Of a stretch of 64,000 nt of DNA, positions 40,089 through 54,068 are shown in pieces. Within the stretch, counting starts at the first letter, position 1. Each line of letters begins with the position of its first letter. Source of the DNA: Baekduia alba (GTDB lineage Bacteria; Actinomycetota; Thermoleophilia; Solirubrobacterales; Solirubrobacteraceae). A program made the position numbers and the translations under genes. Below the pieces are notes generated by a model, which saw only the letters and a list, made by a program, of their open reading frames with translations, ran no database searches and was not told the DNA's origin. The stretch lies in NCBI RefSeq assembly GCF_028416635.1, contig NZ_CP114013.1, forward strand, positions 1,054,001-1,118,000, read 5' to 3'.

Positions 40089-40670
40089 CTGAAGCTCCCG
40101 GGTCGCAGCTCCGCGCCCGTCGACTGGCTGGTCGTCGGGCTCGGCAACCCGGGCTCGCAGTACGCGCGCTCGCCGCACAACGTCGGCTTCCTCGTCGCCG
40201 AGGAGCTGATCGCGCGGTGGGAGCTGGGCAAGCCGAAGAAGACGTTCGCCGGGCTCTACGCCGACGGGCGCACGATGCCCGGGGGTCCGCGCGTCGGCGT
40301 CCTGCTGCCGCAGACCTACATGAACGAGTCGGGCCGGAGCGCCGGCCCGGCGCGCGGCGCGCTGAAGGTCGACCTCGACCACGTCGTCGCCGTCCACGAC
40401 GAGCTCGACCTCAAGTTCGGCGAGATCCGCACGCGCATGGGCGGCGGGCTGGCCGGCCACAACGGGCTGAAGTCGCTGAAGGCCGGGTTCGGCACGCCGG
40501 ACTTCGCGCGCGTGCGCATCGGCATCGGCCGGCCGGACACGACCGACCCGGACATCGTGTCCGCCTACGTGCTCGGCCGCTGGCGCCAGCCGGAGGCCGA
40601 GGTGCGCGACCTCGTCGGGCGCGCGGCGGACGCCGTCGAACGCATCGTGGACGGCCGCGAAGATCTCTAG
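40089..40670 (+). CDS. pth: Peptidyl-tRNA hydrolase, apparent CTG start
   Basis: A 193-residue enzyme that releases peptides from peptidyl-tRNAs. It has VDWLVVGLGNPGSQYARSPH followed by NVGF (catalytic His in SPHNVG), LLPQTYMNESG, VAVHDELDLKFG and GGGLAGHNGLKS. All catalytic residues are intact. In-frame stop codons lie at 40080-40082, and no ATG, GTG or TTG occurs before the WLVVGLGNPG core, so the only reasonable initiators are CTG 40089 or another rare codon. It follows the rplY stop by 9 bp, allowing coupled translation. ATG 40275 would delete the active site. Confidence 0.88.
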   Translation: MKLPGRSSAPVDWLVVGLGNPGSQYARSPHNVGFLVAEELIARWELGKPKKTFAGLYADGRTMPGGPRVGVLLPQTYMNESGRSAGPARGALKVDLDHVVAVHDELDLKFGEIRTRMGGGLAGHNGLKSLKAGFGTPDFARVRIGIGRPDTTDPDIVSAYVLGRWRQPEAEVRDLVGRAADAVERIVDGREDL

Positions 40671-40681
40671 ACTGCGCGACC
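40668..40681 (+). promoter_or_regulatory. -10 box of the gene at 40682
   Basis: TAGACT (40668-40673) overlaps the pth stop codon and lies 8 nt before GTG 40682. Confidence 0.45.
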
Positions 40682-41452
40682 GTGCCTAACCGGTTCGGTC
40701 TCGTCAAAGCATTCGTCGCCGCGGCCGCGCTGGCCTGCGCGCTGCCCGTCGCAGCGTCGGCCGCCGACCCGCCCTGGTCGGTGGGCGACACCGGCCAGCC
40801 GCAGGGCGTACGGACCGTGCGCGCGGGCACCGACGCGGTCATGACCCTCACCGGCGAGGCGAGCCCCGTGCTGCGCATCCTGCGGCGCGAGCGGCAGGTC
40901 GTCGCGCGCTGCGCGCCGCGGCCGTCCTACGACCCGCTGACCTTCGGCAGCGCGCCGGCCGTCCGGCGCGCGGTCACGCTGTCGGCGCGTGGCAGGAGCC
41001 TGCGCATCCGCCGCGCCTTCGGACGGGCGAGCGACGACACGTGCGTGGTCTGGTCCGACGGCGCGAAGGCGCGGCCGCTGGCGGTCGCCACGCTCACCCC
41101 GCGCGGCACGGAGTGGCTCGACGAGCTCGACGCCACCGCGCTCCTGTACTTCGGCTTCGACGCCGCCGAGGCCGTGCCCGACCGCCCGCACGGTCGGGCG
41201 CCGACGCTCCAGCAGGTCGTCGCGGTCGTCAAGCGCTGGACGGGCAGCGAGAGCCCGCTTGACGACTCGCCGGTGTCGGCGCTCGCGAACCCCGGCGACA
41301 CGCCGCCCGCCCGCCACGTCGGGTACTGGAGCGACGGCGACCAGCACTTCGTCCTGGCGGTCGCGACCCCCGCCGGCCGGCGCGTGTACATGGAGTTCCA
41401 GGCCGGCGGCATCGAGGTCTCGAACATCGAGGTGTTCGCCTCCGACCTTTGA
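40682..41452 (+). CDS. Secreted protein, single-domain member of a local paralog family
   Basis: A 256-residue exported protein. The signal peptide (1-28) is AFVAAAALACALPVAASAA. Two Cys (RCAPRP and DDTCVVW) are followed by VATLTPRGTEWLDELDATAL, VGYWSDGDQHFVLAVATPAG and a final SNIEVFASDL. The same order, Cys, LTPxGxxWL, GxWTDGxRxxVLAT, recurs twice in the protein at 44544. No catalytic motif is evident and no named family is recognised. Confidence 0.65.
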   Translation: MPNRFGLVKAFVAAAALACALPVAASAADPPWSVGDTGQPQGVRTVRAGTDAVMTLTGEASPVLRILRRERQVVARCAPRPSYDPLTFGSAPAVRRAVTLSARGRSLRIRRAFGRASDDTCVVWSDGAKARPLAVATLTPRGTEWLDELDATALLYFGFDAAEAVPDRPHGRAPTLQQVVAVVKRWTGSESPLDDSPVSALANPGDTPPARHVGYWSDGDQHFVLAVATPAGRRVYMEFQAGGIEVSNIEVFASDL

Positions 41453-41467
41453 GGCAAGCTGTAGGGG

Positions 41468-42688
41468 ATGGCCGAACGATCAGGCGCGCCCGGCGTCCCG
41501 AGTCGCCGCACGCTCGTCGTCGTGCTCGGCGCGCTCAGCGCGTTCGGCCCGCTGTCGATCGACATGTACCTGCCGGCGCTGCCGGAGCTGGCCGACGACC
41601 TCGGCGCCGCGCCCTCGCTCGTCCAGCTGACGCTGACCGCCTGCCTGCTCGGGCTCGCGGCCGGGCAGTTGCTCGGCGGGCCGATCAGCGACGCGCGCGG
41701 GCGGCGCGGGCCGCTGCTGGCGGGGCTGTGCCTGTACGTCGTCGCGAGCGCGCTGTGCGCGGCGGCGCCGTCGGTGGGCGTGCTCATCGCCTTGCGGTTC
41801 GTGCAGGGCCTGGCGGGCGCGTTCGGGATCGTGATCGGCCGCGCGGTCGTGCGCGACCTCGCCGAGGGCCGCGCGGCCGCCGTGCTGTTCGCGGCGCTGA
41901 TCCTAATCAACGGCGTCGCGCCGATCGTCGCGCCGGTGCTGGGCGCCGGGATCCTGCACGTGACGACCTGGCGCGGGGTGTTCGTCGTGCTCGCGCTGAT
42001 CGGCGTCGCGCTGGTGGCGACGGCGCTGTTGCTGCTGGGGGAGACGCTGCCGCGCGAGCAGCGCCGGCCCGGCGGGCTGGGCGCGACGCTGCGGACGTTC
42101 CGCGCGCTGCTGCGCGACCCGCGCTTCGTCGGCTGCGTCGTCTCCTCCGGCCTGGCCTTCGCGGCGATGTTCGCCTACATCTCGGGCTCGCCGTTCGTGC
42201 TCCAGGAGGTCTACGGCGCGTCGCCGACGGTCTTCAGCCTCCTGTTCGCGGTCAACGGCCTCGGGATCGTGCTGGCCGGGCGGGTGAGCGCGAGGCTCTC
42301 CGAGCGCGGCCACGAGCCGGCCGAGCTGATGCGCGCGGGGTTGCTCGGCATCGCCGGCGGCGGCGCCGCGCTGCTCGTCTCGGTGCTCGGCGGCCTCGGC
42401 CTCTGGGGCGTCCTCCCGTCGCTGTTCGCGACCGTCTCCTGCATCGGCGTGATCGTCCCCAACGCCGCAGCGCTCGCCCTCAGCGGCCACCGGAGCACCG
42501 CCGGCGCGGCCTCCGGCCTCCTCGGCGTCGCCCAGTTCGCCTTCGGCGCGGCCGCCGCACCCCTGGTCGGCCTCGCCGGCGAGGACACCGCGGTCCCGAT
42601 GGCGATCGTGATCTGCACGTTCGGCCTCGGCGCGCTGGCGACCTTCGCCTCGCTGGTCGCCCGGCCGGCGCGGGCGGCGGCGGCATAG
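41468..42688 (+). CDS. MFS drug-resistance transporter, Bcr/CflA type
   Basis: A 406-residue major-facilitator efflux permease with about twelve helices. The N-terminal SIDMYLPALPELADDLGAAP is characteristic of the Bcr/CflA subfamily (drug:H+ antiport). It is followed by LLGLAAGQLLGGPISDARGR (motif A, about 60-79) and RFVQGLAGAFGIVIGRAVVRDL. The second half begins near residue 215 (FVGCVVSSGLAFAAMFAYIS). Substrate is unknown. ATG 41468 directly follows TAGGGG. Confidence 0.92.
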   Translation: MAERSGAPGVPSRRTLVVVLGALSAFGPLSIDMYLPALPELADDLGAAPSLVQLTLTACLLGLAAGQLLGGPISDARGRRGPLLAGLCLYVVASALCAAAPSVGVLIALRFVQGLAGAFGIVIGRAVVRDLAEGRAAAVLFAALILINGVAPIVAPVLGAGILHVTTWRGVFVVLALIGVALVATALLLLGETLPREQRRPGGLGATLRTFRALLRDPRFVGCVVSSGLAFAAMFAYISGSPFVLQEVYGASPTVFSLLFAVNGLGIVLAGRVSARLSERGHEPAELMRAGLLGIAGGGAALLVSVLGGLGLWGVLPSLFATVSCIGVIVPNAAALALSGHRSTAGAASGLLGVAQFAFGAAAAPLVGLAGEDTAVPMAIVICTFGLGALATFASLVARPARAAAA

Positions 42689-42771
42689 CGCTGGGCGAGC
42701 GCTCCGGCTGAGCCTGCCAGCCGGCACGGGCCGTTTCCACGTGCGCGAACGCCGCTGGCACACTCGCGGCC

Positions 42772-44466
42772 ATGGCCACCGCGCAGGTCAAGCGAGCGCC
42801 GCCGTCGCCGCGTGTGCCGTCCGAGTCCGCTCCCTCGCGCCGGAGGCTCTGGCCGCCGTCCTCCCGGGCGACGCTGCTGCTCGGCCTGCTCGGCCTCGTC
42901 CTGGTCGCCGTGGTCAGCTACGCCTGGTACGTCCGGCACGGCGGGCTCTTCGACGATGACTGGGCCGTCACCTCGTCGATGATCGCCAACCGGGCCGACG
43001 GCGGCGGCTTCTGGGCGGGCGTGAGCGACCTATGGAGCGTCTTGTCGTGGCGGCCCGTGCTGGTCGCCTACAACGCGTTGGTCGTCGCGCCGCTGGGCTG
43101 GCACATCACCGCGCAGCTCATATGGAGCGTGGCCGTCAGCACCGTGTTCGTCGGGCTGCTCTTCCAGCTCTTGCGCGTGCGCGGCATCCCGTCGCCCCAC
43201 GCGTTCGCCGTCGCGGCGCTCGTGCTCGTGTCGACGTTCGGCGACGCCGGCGTGCTGTGGATCTCGGGCGCGACGATCCGCTTCGCCGGCGCGCTCTACC
43301 TCGCGGGCCTGTTGCTGGCCCTCAGCGCGTTCGACACGCAAGATCGGGGCAGGGCGCTGCGCCGGCACGTGGGCGCCGGTGTGCTGTACGCGTTGTCGAT
43401 CTTGTCGTACGAGGTGACGGCCGGGTTCGTCGGCGCTGGGATCCTCGTCTACCTCACGGCCGCTCCGCCGGGGCGCGCGCTCCGCCGCTGGGGCGCGGAC
43501 CTCGCGGTGAGCGCCGCGGCCCTGGCCTGGTCGGCGACGCAGACGCCACGCCCGACGCACTCCCTCAGCGCGAGCCTGGACCACGCGCGGGCGATCGCGC
43601 GTGAGTTCTGGAAGGCGTACGACGGCGCGGTCGCCCCGGGATGGTTCCCGAGCCACGCGGCCGGCGTGCTCACGTTGGTGGCCCTCGCGGTGGGTCTCGT
43701 GTGCCTCGCGCTGCGCGCGCGCAAGCGGATCGCGGGCGCTCAGGTCGACGCGATCTGCCTCTGGGCGGTCGTGCTCGTCGTCGCGCTGGTCTACGTCGCC
43801 GCGGCCTACGTCGTCTTCGTGCCAGGCGACGCGTACTACCTGCCGAACGGGGTCGGGACGTCCAACCGCATCAACAGCCTGCCGACGGCGCCGACGCTCC
43901 TGCTCGGCTACGCGGCGGTGATGGTGCTGGCCTCGGCGCTGTTGTCGCTGCGGCGGCGCTGGGTGCCGGCGGCGCTGGCCGTCGGGCTGCTGTACGCGGC
44001 GGGCATGTTCGTCACGCACGAGCGAGCGTTGCACGCCGAGCAGCGCGTCTGGGCCGGCGACTACGCCGCGTCGCGCGGCGTGCTCGACACGGTCGCGCTG
44101 GCCGTGCCGCACCCCGCGAAGGGCACGTACGTCGTCGTCGTCGGCGCACCGGCGGTCCGGCCTTCAGGCAACCCGTTGTTCTACGCCTCGTGGGACCTCG
44201 ACGCCGCCGTCAAGAAGTTGTACGGCGACGGGTCGCTGAAGGCCATCAACGCCTACCAGGGCGTGAGCTGCCAGCCCGACGGCCTGGCCGTCACCGGCGG
44301 CTCGAGCGACGCCTACAACCCCAACGACCCGGGTGGGGAGACGACGGGTTCGTTGACCACCGACTACCGCAGGACCGTCCTGGTCGACGCCGTCCACCAG
44401 ACGGCGTACGCGCTGTCCGACGGCCTGGGCTGTCAGCGCGCGAGCAGTCGCATCGCGGGCGGTTGA
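42772..44466 (+). CDS. Polytopic membrane protein, GT-C glycosyltransferase-like
   Basis: A 564-residue protein with about ten hydrophobic helices (LLGLLGLVLVAVVSYAWYV at about 41-59). The first extracytoplasmic loop contains the acidic cluster FDDDWAVTS, the position where GT-C glycosyltransferases carry their catalytic Asp pair. The C-terminal 130 residues are extracytoplasmic and contain two Cys (SCQPDG, GLGCQRA). The lipid-linked sugar donor typical of GT-C enzymes is inference. It lies between two secreted paralogs and may act in surface assembly with them. Confidence 0.6.
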   Translation: MATAQVKRAPPSPRVPSESAPSRRRLWPPSSRATLLLGLLGLVLVAVVSYAWYVRHGGLFDDDWAVTSSMIANRADGGGFWAGVSDLWSVLSWRPVLVAYNALVVAPLGWHITAQLIWSVAVSTVFVGLLFQLLRVRGIPSPHAFAVAALVLVSTFGDAGVLWISGATIRFAGALYLAGLLLALSAFDTQDRGRALRRHVGAGVLYALSILSYEVTAGFVGAGILVYLTAAPPGRALRRWGADLAVSAAALAWSATQTPRPTHSLSASLDHARAIAREFWKAYDGAVAPGWFPSHAAGVLTLVALAVGLVCLALRARKRIAGAQVDAICLWAVVLVVALVYVAAAYVVFVPGDAYYLPNGVGTSNRINSLPTAPTLLLGYAAVMVLASALLSLRRRWVPAALAVGLLYAAGMFVTHERALHAEQRVWAGDYAASRGVLDTVALAVPHPAKGTYVVVVGAPAVRPSGNPLFYASWDLDAAVKKLYGDGSLKAINAYQGVSCQPDGLAVTGGSSDAYNPNDPGGETTGSLTTDYRRTVLVDAVHQTAYALSDGLGCQRASSRIAGG

Positions 44467-44543
44467 TCGGGCCCGGTCGAAGCGCCCCGAGCCCGCGGCA
44501 TCGCGCCGGCCGGGCGCGCCGGCCAGTACGATCCCGCGCGCCC

Positions 44544-46055
44544 ATGCGCTTCCGATCCGGACTCTTCATCACTGCGATCGCCCTTCTGGGCGTCGTGCCC
44601 GGAAGCGCCCAGGCCGCGCGGCTGCTCGGCCCGGACGACGGGGTCACGGCGACCCGCGGCGGCGATACCGTCGACGTGCGCTTCACGCCCGCCGCGTTGG
44701 CCGCCGCCCACCTGAAGGCCGGCCAGGACGTCACGATCGAGTGCGCCGTCGAGCCGCCTCCGCCGGCGCTCGCGCTCGCGCTTACGGTCGGGGACGACGA
44801 GGGCGGCCGGAGCCCCACGTCCGGGCGCGCGGCGCTCGGCGCCGACGGCGTCGTCCACGTGCCGCTGAGCGCCGACAGCACGAACGGGGTTCCACGCCCG
44901 GTCGGCGCGGTCGACGGCTGCACGGTCGAACGCTTGCGGAGGATCGATCCGAGCTTCGAGGAGACCGTGCCGGTCGCCCGCGTCGCGCTGACCCCGAACG
45001 GCGACGTGTGGTTGGAGCGCGCTGCGGTGGCCGCCGCGCTCAGCGCGCTGCTCACCGAAGCCCACGGCGCCAACGGCTACCGGCCGGCGTCGGCCCTGAG
45101 CGGCGTCGTCGCGCTCGCCTCGGCCGACGCGACGCCGCCGGTCGCCGGCCCGCTCGGCTACTGGACCGACGGCAGGCGCGCGACCGTTGCGACGCTGGGC
45201 AAGGCTGGGAACCGGTTCGTGTTGCAAGACCTCGGCGACGGCATGCTGCGCGTGAACGCCGGGCCGATCGTGGTGGCGGACAACGACGAGTTCCTCGGCG
45301 GCATCGAGCTGCTCGACGCGACGAAGGACGCGGACGAGGGCAAGCTCCGCTATCGCGAGGACCGCGCCCAGCAGCCCGGCGACGGCGTCCGCGCCGCCCT
45401 CCACGGCGGCCGGCTCGTGGTGCGCTTCACGGGCCGCTCGGCCTCGGCGTTCCGGGCGATCGCCGGCCGGCGGGTGGCCGCGCTCTGCTTCGCGCGCCCG
45501 CCGGCGTTCGTCTTCCCGGACCTCTCGAGCAGCGCCGAGCGTTCCGGCGTAGCGCGCGTGCCCCGCCGTGGCGGGCGAGTCGTGATCCCGCTGTCCGGGC
45601 ACGCGAAGACCGACGCGTGCCTGATCGTCGACGACGGCGTCGGGGTGGCCGTCGCGGCGCCGACGGCCGCCGGTCTGCGCTGGGCGCGGGACGCGCTTGC
45701 GGTGACCGTGCTGCTCGCCGCCGAGCCATCGGCGAGCAAGCTCGCCGCGCCGGGCGGTCAGGCCTACCGGCAGACCGCGGACGCGGTCAAGCGCCTCGGT
45801 CGCCAGACCGTGGCCATGGCCGGCTCCGGCGGTCCGGCGCCGATCGGCCGCATCGGCGTCTGGACCGACGGCGCGCGCCGGGCGGTCCTGGCCACGCGCT
45901 CGGCCAGCGGCCGGGTCATCACGCTCGCCGACGAGGGGGAGGGCATGGTCCAGACCAACCTCTTGGGCGAGCTCGACAACCTCTGGTGGCTCCAGGAGCT
46001 CGCGGGCCCGAGCTTCGGCGGATCGAGCGAGGGCGGCGGCGCCGGAACCCTGTAA
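44544..46055 (+). CDS. Secreted protein with a duplicated domain
   Basis: A 503-residue exported protein. The signal peptide (1-22) is SGLFITAIALLGVVPGSAQA. Two similar halves follow: residues about 25-240 (IECAVEP, DGCTVERL, VALTPNGDVWLERAAVAAAL, GYWTDGRRATVATLGKAGNR, GDGMLRVNAGPI) and about 265-490 (ALCFARPP, DACLIVDDG, ALAVTVLLAAEP, GVWTDGARRAVLATRSASGR, GEGMVQTNLLGEL). Each resembles the single-domain protein at 40682. The function is unknown. A TACGAT box is 11 nt before ATG 44544. Confidence 0.65.
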   Translation: MRFRSGLFITAIALLGVVPGSAQAARLLGPDDGVTATRGGDTVDVRFTPAALAAAHLKAGQDVTIECAVEPPPPALALALTVGDDEGGRSPTSGRAALGADGVVHVPLSADSTNGVPRPVGAVDGCTVERLRRIDPSFEETVPVARVALTPNGDVWLERAAVAAALSALLTEAHGANGYRPASALSGVVALASADATPPVAGPLGYWTDGRRATVATLGKAGNRFVLQDLGDGMLRVNAGPIVVADNDEFLGGIELLDATKDADEGKLRYREDRAQQPGDGVRAALHGGRLVVRFTGRSASAFRAIAGRRVAALCFARPPAFVFPDLSSSAERSGVARVPRRGGRVVIPLSGHAKTDACLIVDDGVGVAVAAPTAAGLRWARDALAVTVLLAAEPSASKLAAPGGQAYRQTADAVKRLGRQTVAMAGSGGPAPIGRIGVWTDGARRAVLATRSASGRVITLADEGEGMVQTNLLGELDNLWWLQELAGPSFGGSSEGGGAGTL

Positions 46056-46058
46056 CGG

Positions 46059-46072
46059 GCCCGCTACCGGGC
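46059..46072 (+). terminator. Short hairpin after the duplicated-domain gene
   Basis: GCCCG-CTAC-CGGGC begins 4 nt after the TAA. There is no T-tract, so termination is weakly supported. Confidence 0.35.
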
Positions 46073-46077
46073 GCGAC

Positions 46078-46083
46078 TACTAT
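46078..46083 (+). promoter_or_regulatory. Possible -10 box of mfd
   Basis: TACTAT at 46078-46083 would give a leader of about 44 nt before ATG 46134. No -35 box or Shine-Dalgarno is seen. Confidence 0.3.
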
Positions 46084-46133
46084 GGGGCCGAGCACCCGGC
46101 CGCGCACCCAGCGCGGTCGCTGCGCATGCCTAC

Positions 46134-49526
<3,393 letters not shown>

Positions 49527-49548
49527 GGCGTCAGGCCCCTGCCGCCTG

Positions 49549-49564
49549 GCACACGGAGGTGTGC
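49549..49564 (+). terminator. Hairpin after mfd
   Basis: GCACAC-GGAG-GTGTGC is a perfect 6-bp stem 22 nt after the mfd stop codon, followed by GTATTGG rather than a T-run. Confidence 0.45.
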
Positions 49565-49606
49565 GTATTGGACACAGGTTTAAGGTCCCGTTCATACGGA
49601 CCCTGG

Positions 49607-49622
49607 TAGCTTCCGGCGCGCT
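49607..49622 (+). promoter_or_regulatory. -10 box of the parvulin lipoprotein gene
   Basis: TAGCTT (49607-49612) lies 10 nt before ATG 49623. A dyad GGTCC-N9-GGACC lies just upstream (49583-49604 region). Confidence 0.4.
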
Positions 49623-50810
49623 ATGACATCGCCTCGTCGGTATGCGGCGCTCTTGGGCGCCTTTTTCGTGCTTCCTCTCGCTCTCTCCGCCTGCGGTGAC
49701 AGCGGGGTCCCCGGCAACGCCGTGGTCGACATCGGAGGCGACACGATCAAGACGTCCACGTTCGACCACTGGCTGAACGTCGCCGCGACGTCGCAGCAGC
49801 AGCAGACCGGTGCGACCGGCGCCGCGGTCCTTCCGGACCCGCCGAACTACACGAAGTGCATCGCCAACAAGAAGAAGACGGCGACCAAGCCGGCGAAGGG
49901 TCAGCCGAACCCGACCGACGCGACCTACAAGTCGCAGTGCGCGCAGGAGTACAACGCGCTGCGCGACCAGGTCATGCAGTTCCTGATCACGTCCGCGTGG
50001 ATCGAGGGCGAGTCCAGCGACCGCGGCGTCAAGATCTCCGACACCGACGTCAAGAAGGACTTCGACAAGCAGCGTCAGCAGAGCTTCCCGAAGGACAAGG
50101 ACTACGCCGCGTTCCTGAAGAGCTCCGGCTACGTCCAGGAGGACCTGCTCTACCGCATCAAGGTCCAGGACCTGACGAACAAGCTGCGCACCAAGATCCT
50201 CGAGGGGACCGACAAGGTCTCCAGCGCGCAGATCGCCGACTACTACAACAAGAACAAGGCGAAGTTCGCGCAGCCCGAGAAGCGCGACCTGCGCATCGTG
50301 CTGACCAAGACCGAGGCCCAGGCCAACAAGGCCAAGGCGGCGCTCGAGGCCGGCCAGTCCTTCAAGTCGGTGGCGGCGAAGTACTCGATCGACCAGGGCA
50401 CGCGCGACAACGGCGGCCTCCTCGCCGCGGTCCCCAAGGGCCAGCAGGAGAAGGCGCTGGACGACGCGACGTTCAAGGCGTCGAAGAACAAGATCGTCGG
50501 CCCGGTCAAGACGCAGTTCGGCTACTACGTCTTCGAGGTCACGAAGATCACGCCGGGCTCGCAGCAGACGCTGGATCAGTCCAAGGACTCGATCAAGCAG
50601 CTGCTCGTCAGCCAGCAGCAGCAGGGCAAGATCGACGCGTTCTCCAAGAGCTTCCAGAGCAAGTGGAAGGACCGCACGGACTGCCGCAAGGGCTACGTGA
50701 CGACCGACTGCAAGAACGCGCCGAAGAAGGCCGCGACGACGGCGACCGCCGCCACGCCGCAGCCGCAGACGCAGACCGCGCCGGCTGACGGCACGACGAC
50801 CACGAAGTAG
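49623..50810 (+). CDS. Parvulin-type peptidyl-prolyl isomerase lipoprotein (PrsA/SurA-like)
   Basis: A 395-residue exported lipoprotein foldase. The signal has a lipobox LALSAC (about 19-24). An N-terminal SurA-like helical region carries unusual Gln repeats and Cys residues. The parvulin domain is about 215-320: KRDLRIVLTKTEAQANKAKA, LEAGQSFKSVAAKYSIDQGT, RDNGGLL, and QFGYYVFEVTKITPG. The C-terminus is Thr/Ala/Pro/Gln low complexity. It lies between mfd and mazG, a frequent order in actinobacteria. It would assist folding of secreted proteins outside the membrane. Confidence 0.88.
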   Translation: MTSPRRYAALLGAFFVLPLALSACGDSGVPGNAVVDIGGDTIKTSTFDHWLNVAATSQQQQTGATGAAVLPDPPNYTKCIANKKKTATKPAKGQPNPTDATYKSQCAQEYNALRDQVMQFLITSAWIEGESSDRGVKISDTDVKKDFDKQRQQSFPKDKDYAAFLKSSGYVQEDLLYRIKVQDLTNKLRTKILEGTDKVSSAQIADYYNKNKAKFAQPEKRDLRIVLTKTEAQANKAKAALEAGQSFKSVAAKYSIDQGTRDNGGLLAAVPKGQQEKALDDATFKASKNKIVGPVKTQFGYYVFEVTKITPGSQQTLDQSKDSIKQLLVSQQQQGKIDAFSKSFQSKWKDRTDCRKGYVTTDCKNAPKKAATTATAATPQPQTQTAPADGTTTTK

Positions 50811-50872
50811 CTGCAGGCCGCCTGCGGCGGGTGTCGCCCTTCGCGACGCCCGCCGCGCAGGGCGCGGGCCGC

Positions 50873-50885
50873 TAGGTTGCGAGGG
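50873..50885 (+). promoter_or_regulatory. -10 box of mazG-eno, leaderless
   Basis: TAGGTT (50873-50878) plus 7 nt leads to GTG 50886. GAGGG within the spacer could serve as a weak Shine-Dalgarno if initiation is further upstream. Confidence 0.45.
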
Positions 50886-52963
<2,078 letters not shown>

Positions 52964-53255
52964 CCGGCACACGCGTCTGGCGCTGCAGCGCCCGCCATCC
53001 CCGTCGCCCCTCGGCACGGGCGTCTCGGCGGCGGTGGCAGTCGGCCGCGGGCGGCGCTTCCGCGGCGCTCCTGCTCCTGGCTGAGACGGCCCCGGTCGCT
53101 TCCGGCAACGCACGCGGTGTGTGCAGCGTCCGCGGTCCGAGTCGCGACGCGCCGTCGAGGTGGTCCGGCCTCACCAGCCCGTCTCTCGCGCCCACATCTC
53201 GTACATGCGCCTGCATGGGCAGGAACCCGCGTGGAGGGCGCGAACCGCTCCAAAG
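52964..53255. other. Intergenic region between eno and ftsB-like gene
   Basis: These 292 bp hold no convincing gene. The palindrome GGCGCTGCAGCGCC (52979-52992), 16 nt behind the eno stop, could form a small terminator hairpin. The ftsB-like frame is open back to 53121 but that part shows no protein-like conservation. Confidence 0.4.
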
Positions 53256-53636
53256 ATGTCCCCAGCCCGCCAGTCCGCGGCGCACGCGCGCAACCGACCC
53301 TCCACGGACAGCCGCCCGCAGCAGCGGCCGCGCGTGGTCGCGGGTGGCGGGAGGGCGATCAGGTGGGATCGGGTCGGGCGGGTCGCGCTGTTGATGGTGT
53401 TGCTCGGGGTCGTCGCGCTGTACGTCGGGCCGTCGATCTCGTTCTTCTCGACCTACCGCGACGCGAAGGCCAAGCGTGGCGAGGTCCGCACGCTGCAGGC
53501 CGAGAACGACCGCCTCAGGGCGCGCCGCAAGGCGCTGCAGAGCCCCGGCACGATGGAGCGCGAGGCGCGGCGCCTGGGGCTCGTCAAGCCCGGCGAGCGG
53601 CCGTTCATCGTCAAGGGCCTGCCCGGCGATCGCTGA
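53256..53636 (+). CDS. Septum formation initiator family protein (FtsB/DivIC)
   Basis: A 126-residue bitopic division protein. A basic cytoplasmic tail is followed by one helix (VALLMVLLGVVALYVGPSIS, about 41-60) and a coiled coil with heptad Leu (EVRTLQAENDRLRARRKALQ), and then EREARRLGLVKPGERPFIV, the diagnostic C-terminal DivIC motif. Its place just after eno is conserved in actinobacteria. ATG 53256 (MSPARQ) is preferred; upstream in-frame ATGs at 53205 and 53121 are possible. Confidence 0.85.
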   Translation: MSPARQSAAHARNRPSTDSRPQQRPRVVAGGGRAIRWDRVGRVALLMVLLGVVALYVGPSISFFSTYRDAKAKRGEVRTLQAENDRLRARRKALQSPGTMEREARRLGLVKPGERPFIVKGLPGDR

Positions 53637-53662
53637 CCCGGGAAGCGCCGTCGTGGGCTCGC

Positions 53663-53675
53663 TAGCCTGGCGGCG
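53663..53675 (+). promoter_or_regulatory. -10 box of the gene at 53676, leaderless
   Basis: TAGCCT (53663-53668), 7 nt, ATG 53676. Confidence 0.5.
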
Positions 53676-54011
53676 ATGTCCGATTTCGAGAGCGCGCTGT
53701 TCCAGTGGCGGGAAGGTGAGCGCCGGGTGCGCGAGACGCTTCCGGACGAGCGCCTGGCGATGGATCGCGTCGTCGAGCGGATCCTCGCGGAGTTGCGCCG
53801 GCGCCTCGGCGGGCGGTTCACGATCGACGAGCTCGTCGCGCTCTACGACCAGGGCACCGGCTGGTGCACCGACATCGCCTACACGGTCGCACCCGGCGCG
53901 CCGTGGACCTGGGACGCCCGCACGACCGCCGACGCCGCCTTCGGCCGCTACGTCCGCGAAGCCTCGGACTACGCCGGCGGCCGCCGCCTGGACCCGCGCC
54001 CGGCGGACTAG
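53676..54011 (+). CDS. Hypothetical protein
   Basis: A 111-residue soluble protein that I do not recognise. ERILAELRRRLGGRFTIDEL and VALYDQGTGWCTDIAYTVAP are its most conserved-looking parts. It has a DxGTGWCxDIA segment that resembles small actinobacterial proteins often found between eno/ftsB and convergent genes. A strong dyad ends it and the convergent GNAT gene. Confidence 0.65.
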   Translation: MSDFESALFQWREGERRVRETLPDERLAMDRVVERILAELRRRLGGRFTIDELVALYDQGTGWCTDIAYTVAPGAPWTWDARTTADAAFGRYVREASDYAGGRRLDPRPAD

Positions 54012-54018
54012 ATCGGTT

Positions 54019-54056
54019 GTTGCGCGGGGCCGATCGCCCGGACCGTCTCGCGCAAC
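54019..54056. terminator. Bidirectional terminator hairpin
   Basis: GTTGCGCG (54019-54026) and CGCGCAAC (54049-54056) form a perfect 8-bp stem, with a smaller GGGC/GCCC stem in the loop. It lies between two convergent genes and fits both. Confidence 0.55.
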
Positions 54057-54068
54057 GACACAGCTAGG

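Noticed and set aside
40275-40670. ATG 40275 as the pth start
   Set aside because: It would remove the catalytic His and the GLGNPG core, which are coded in the same frame upstream.
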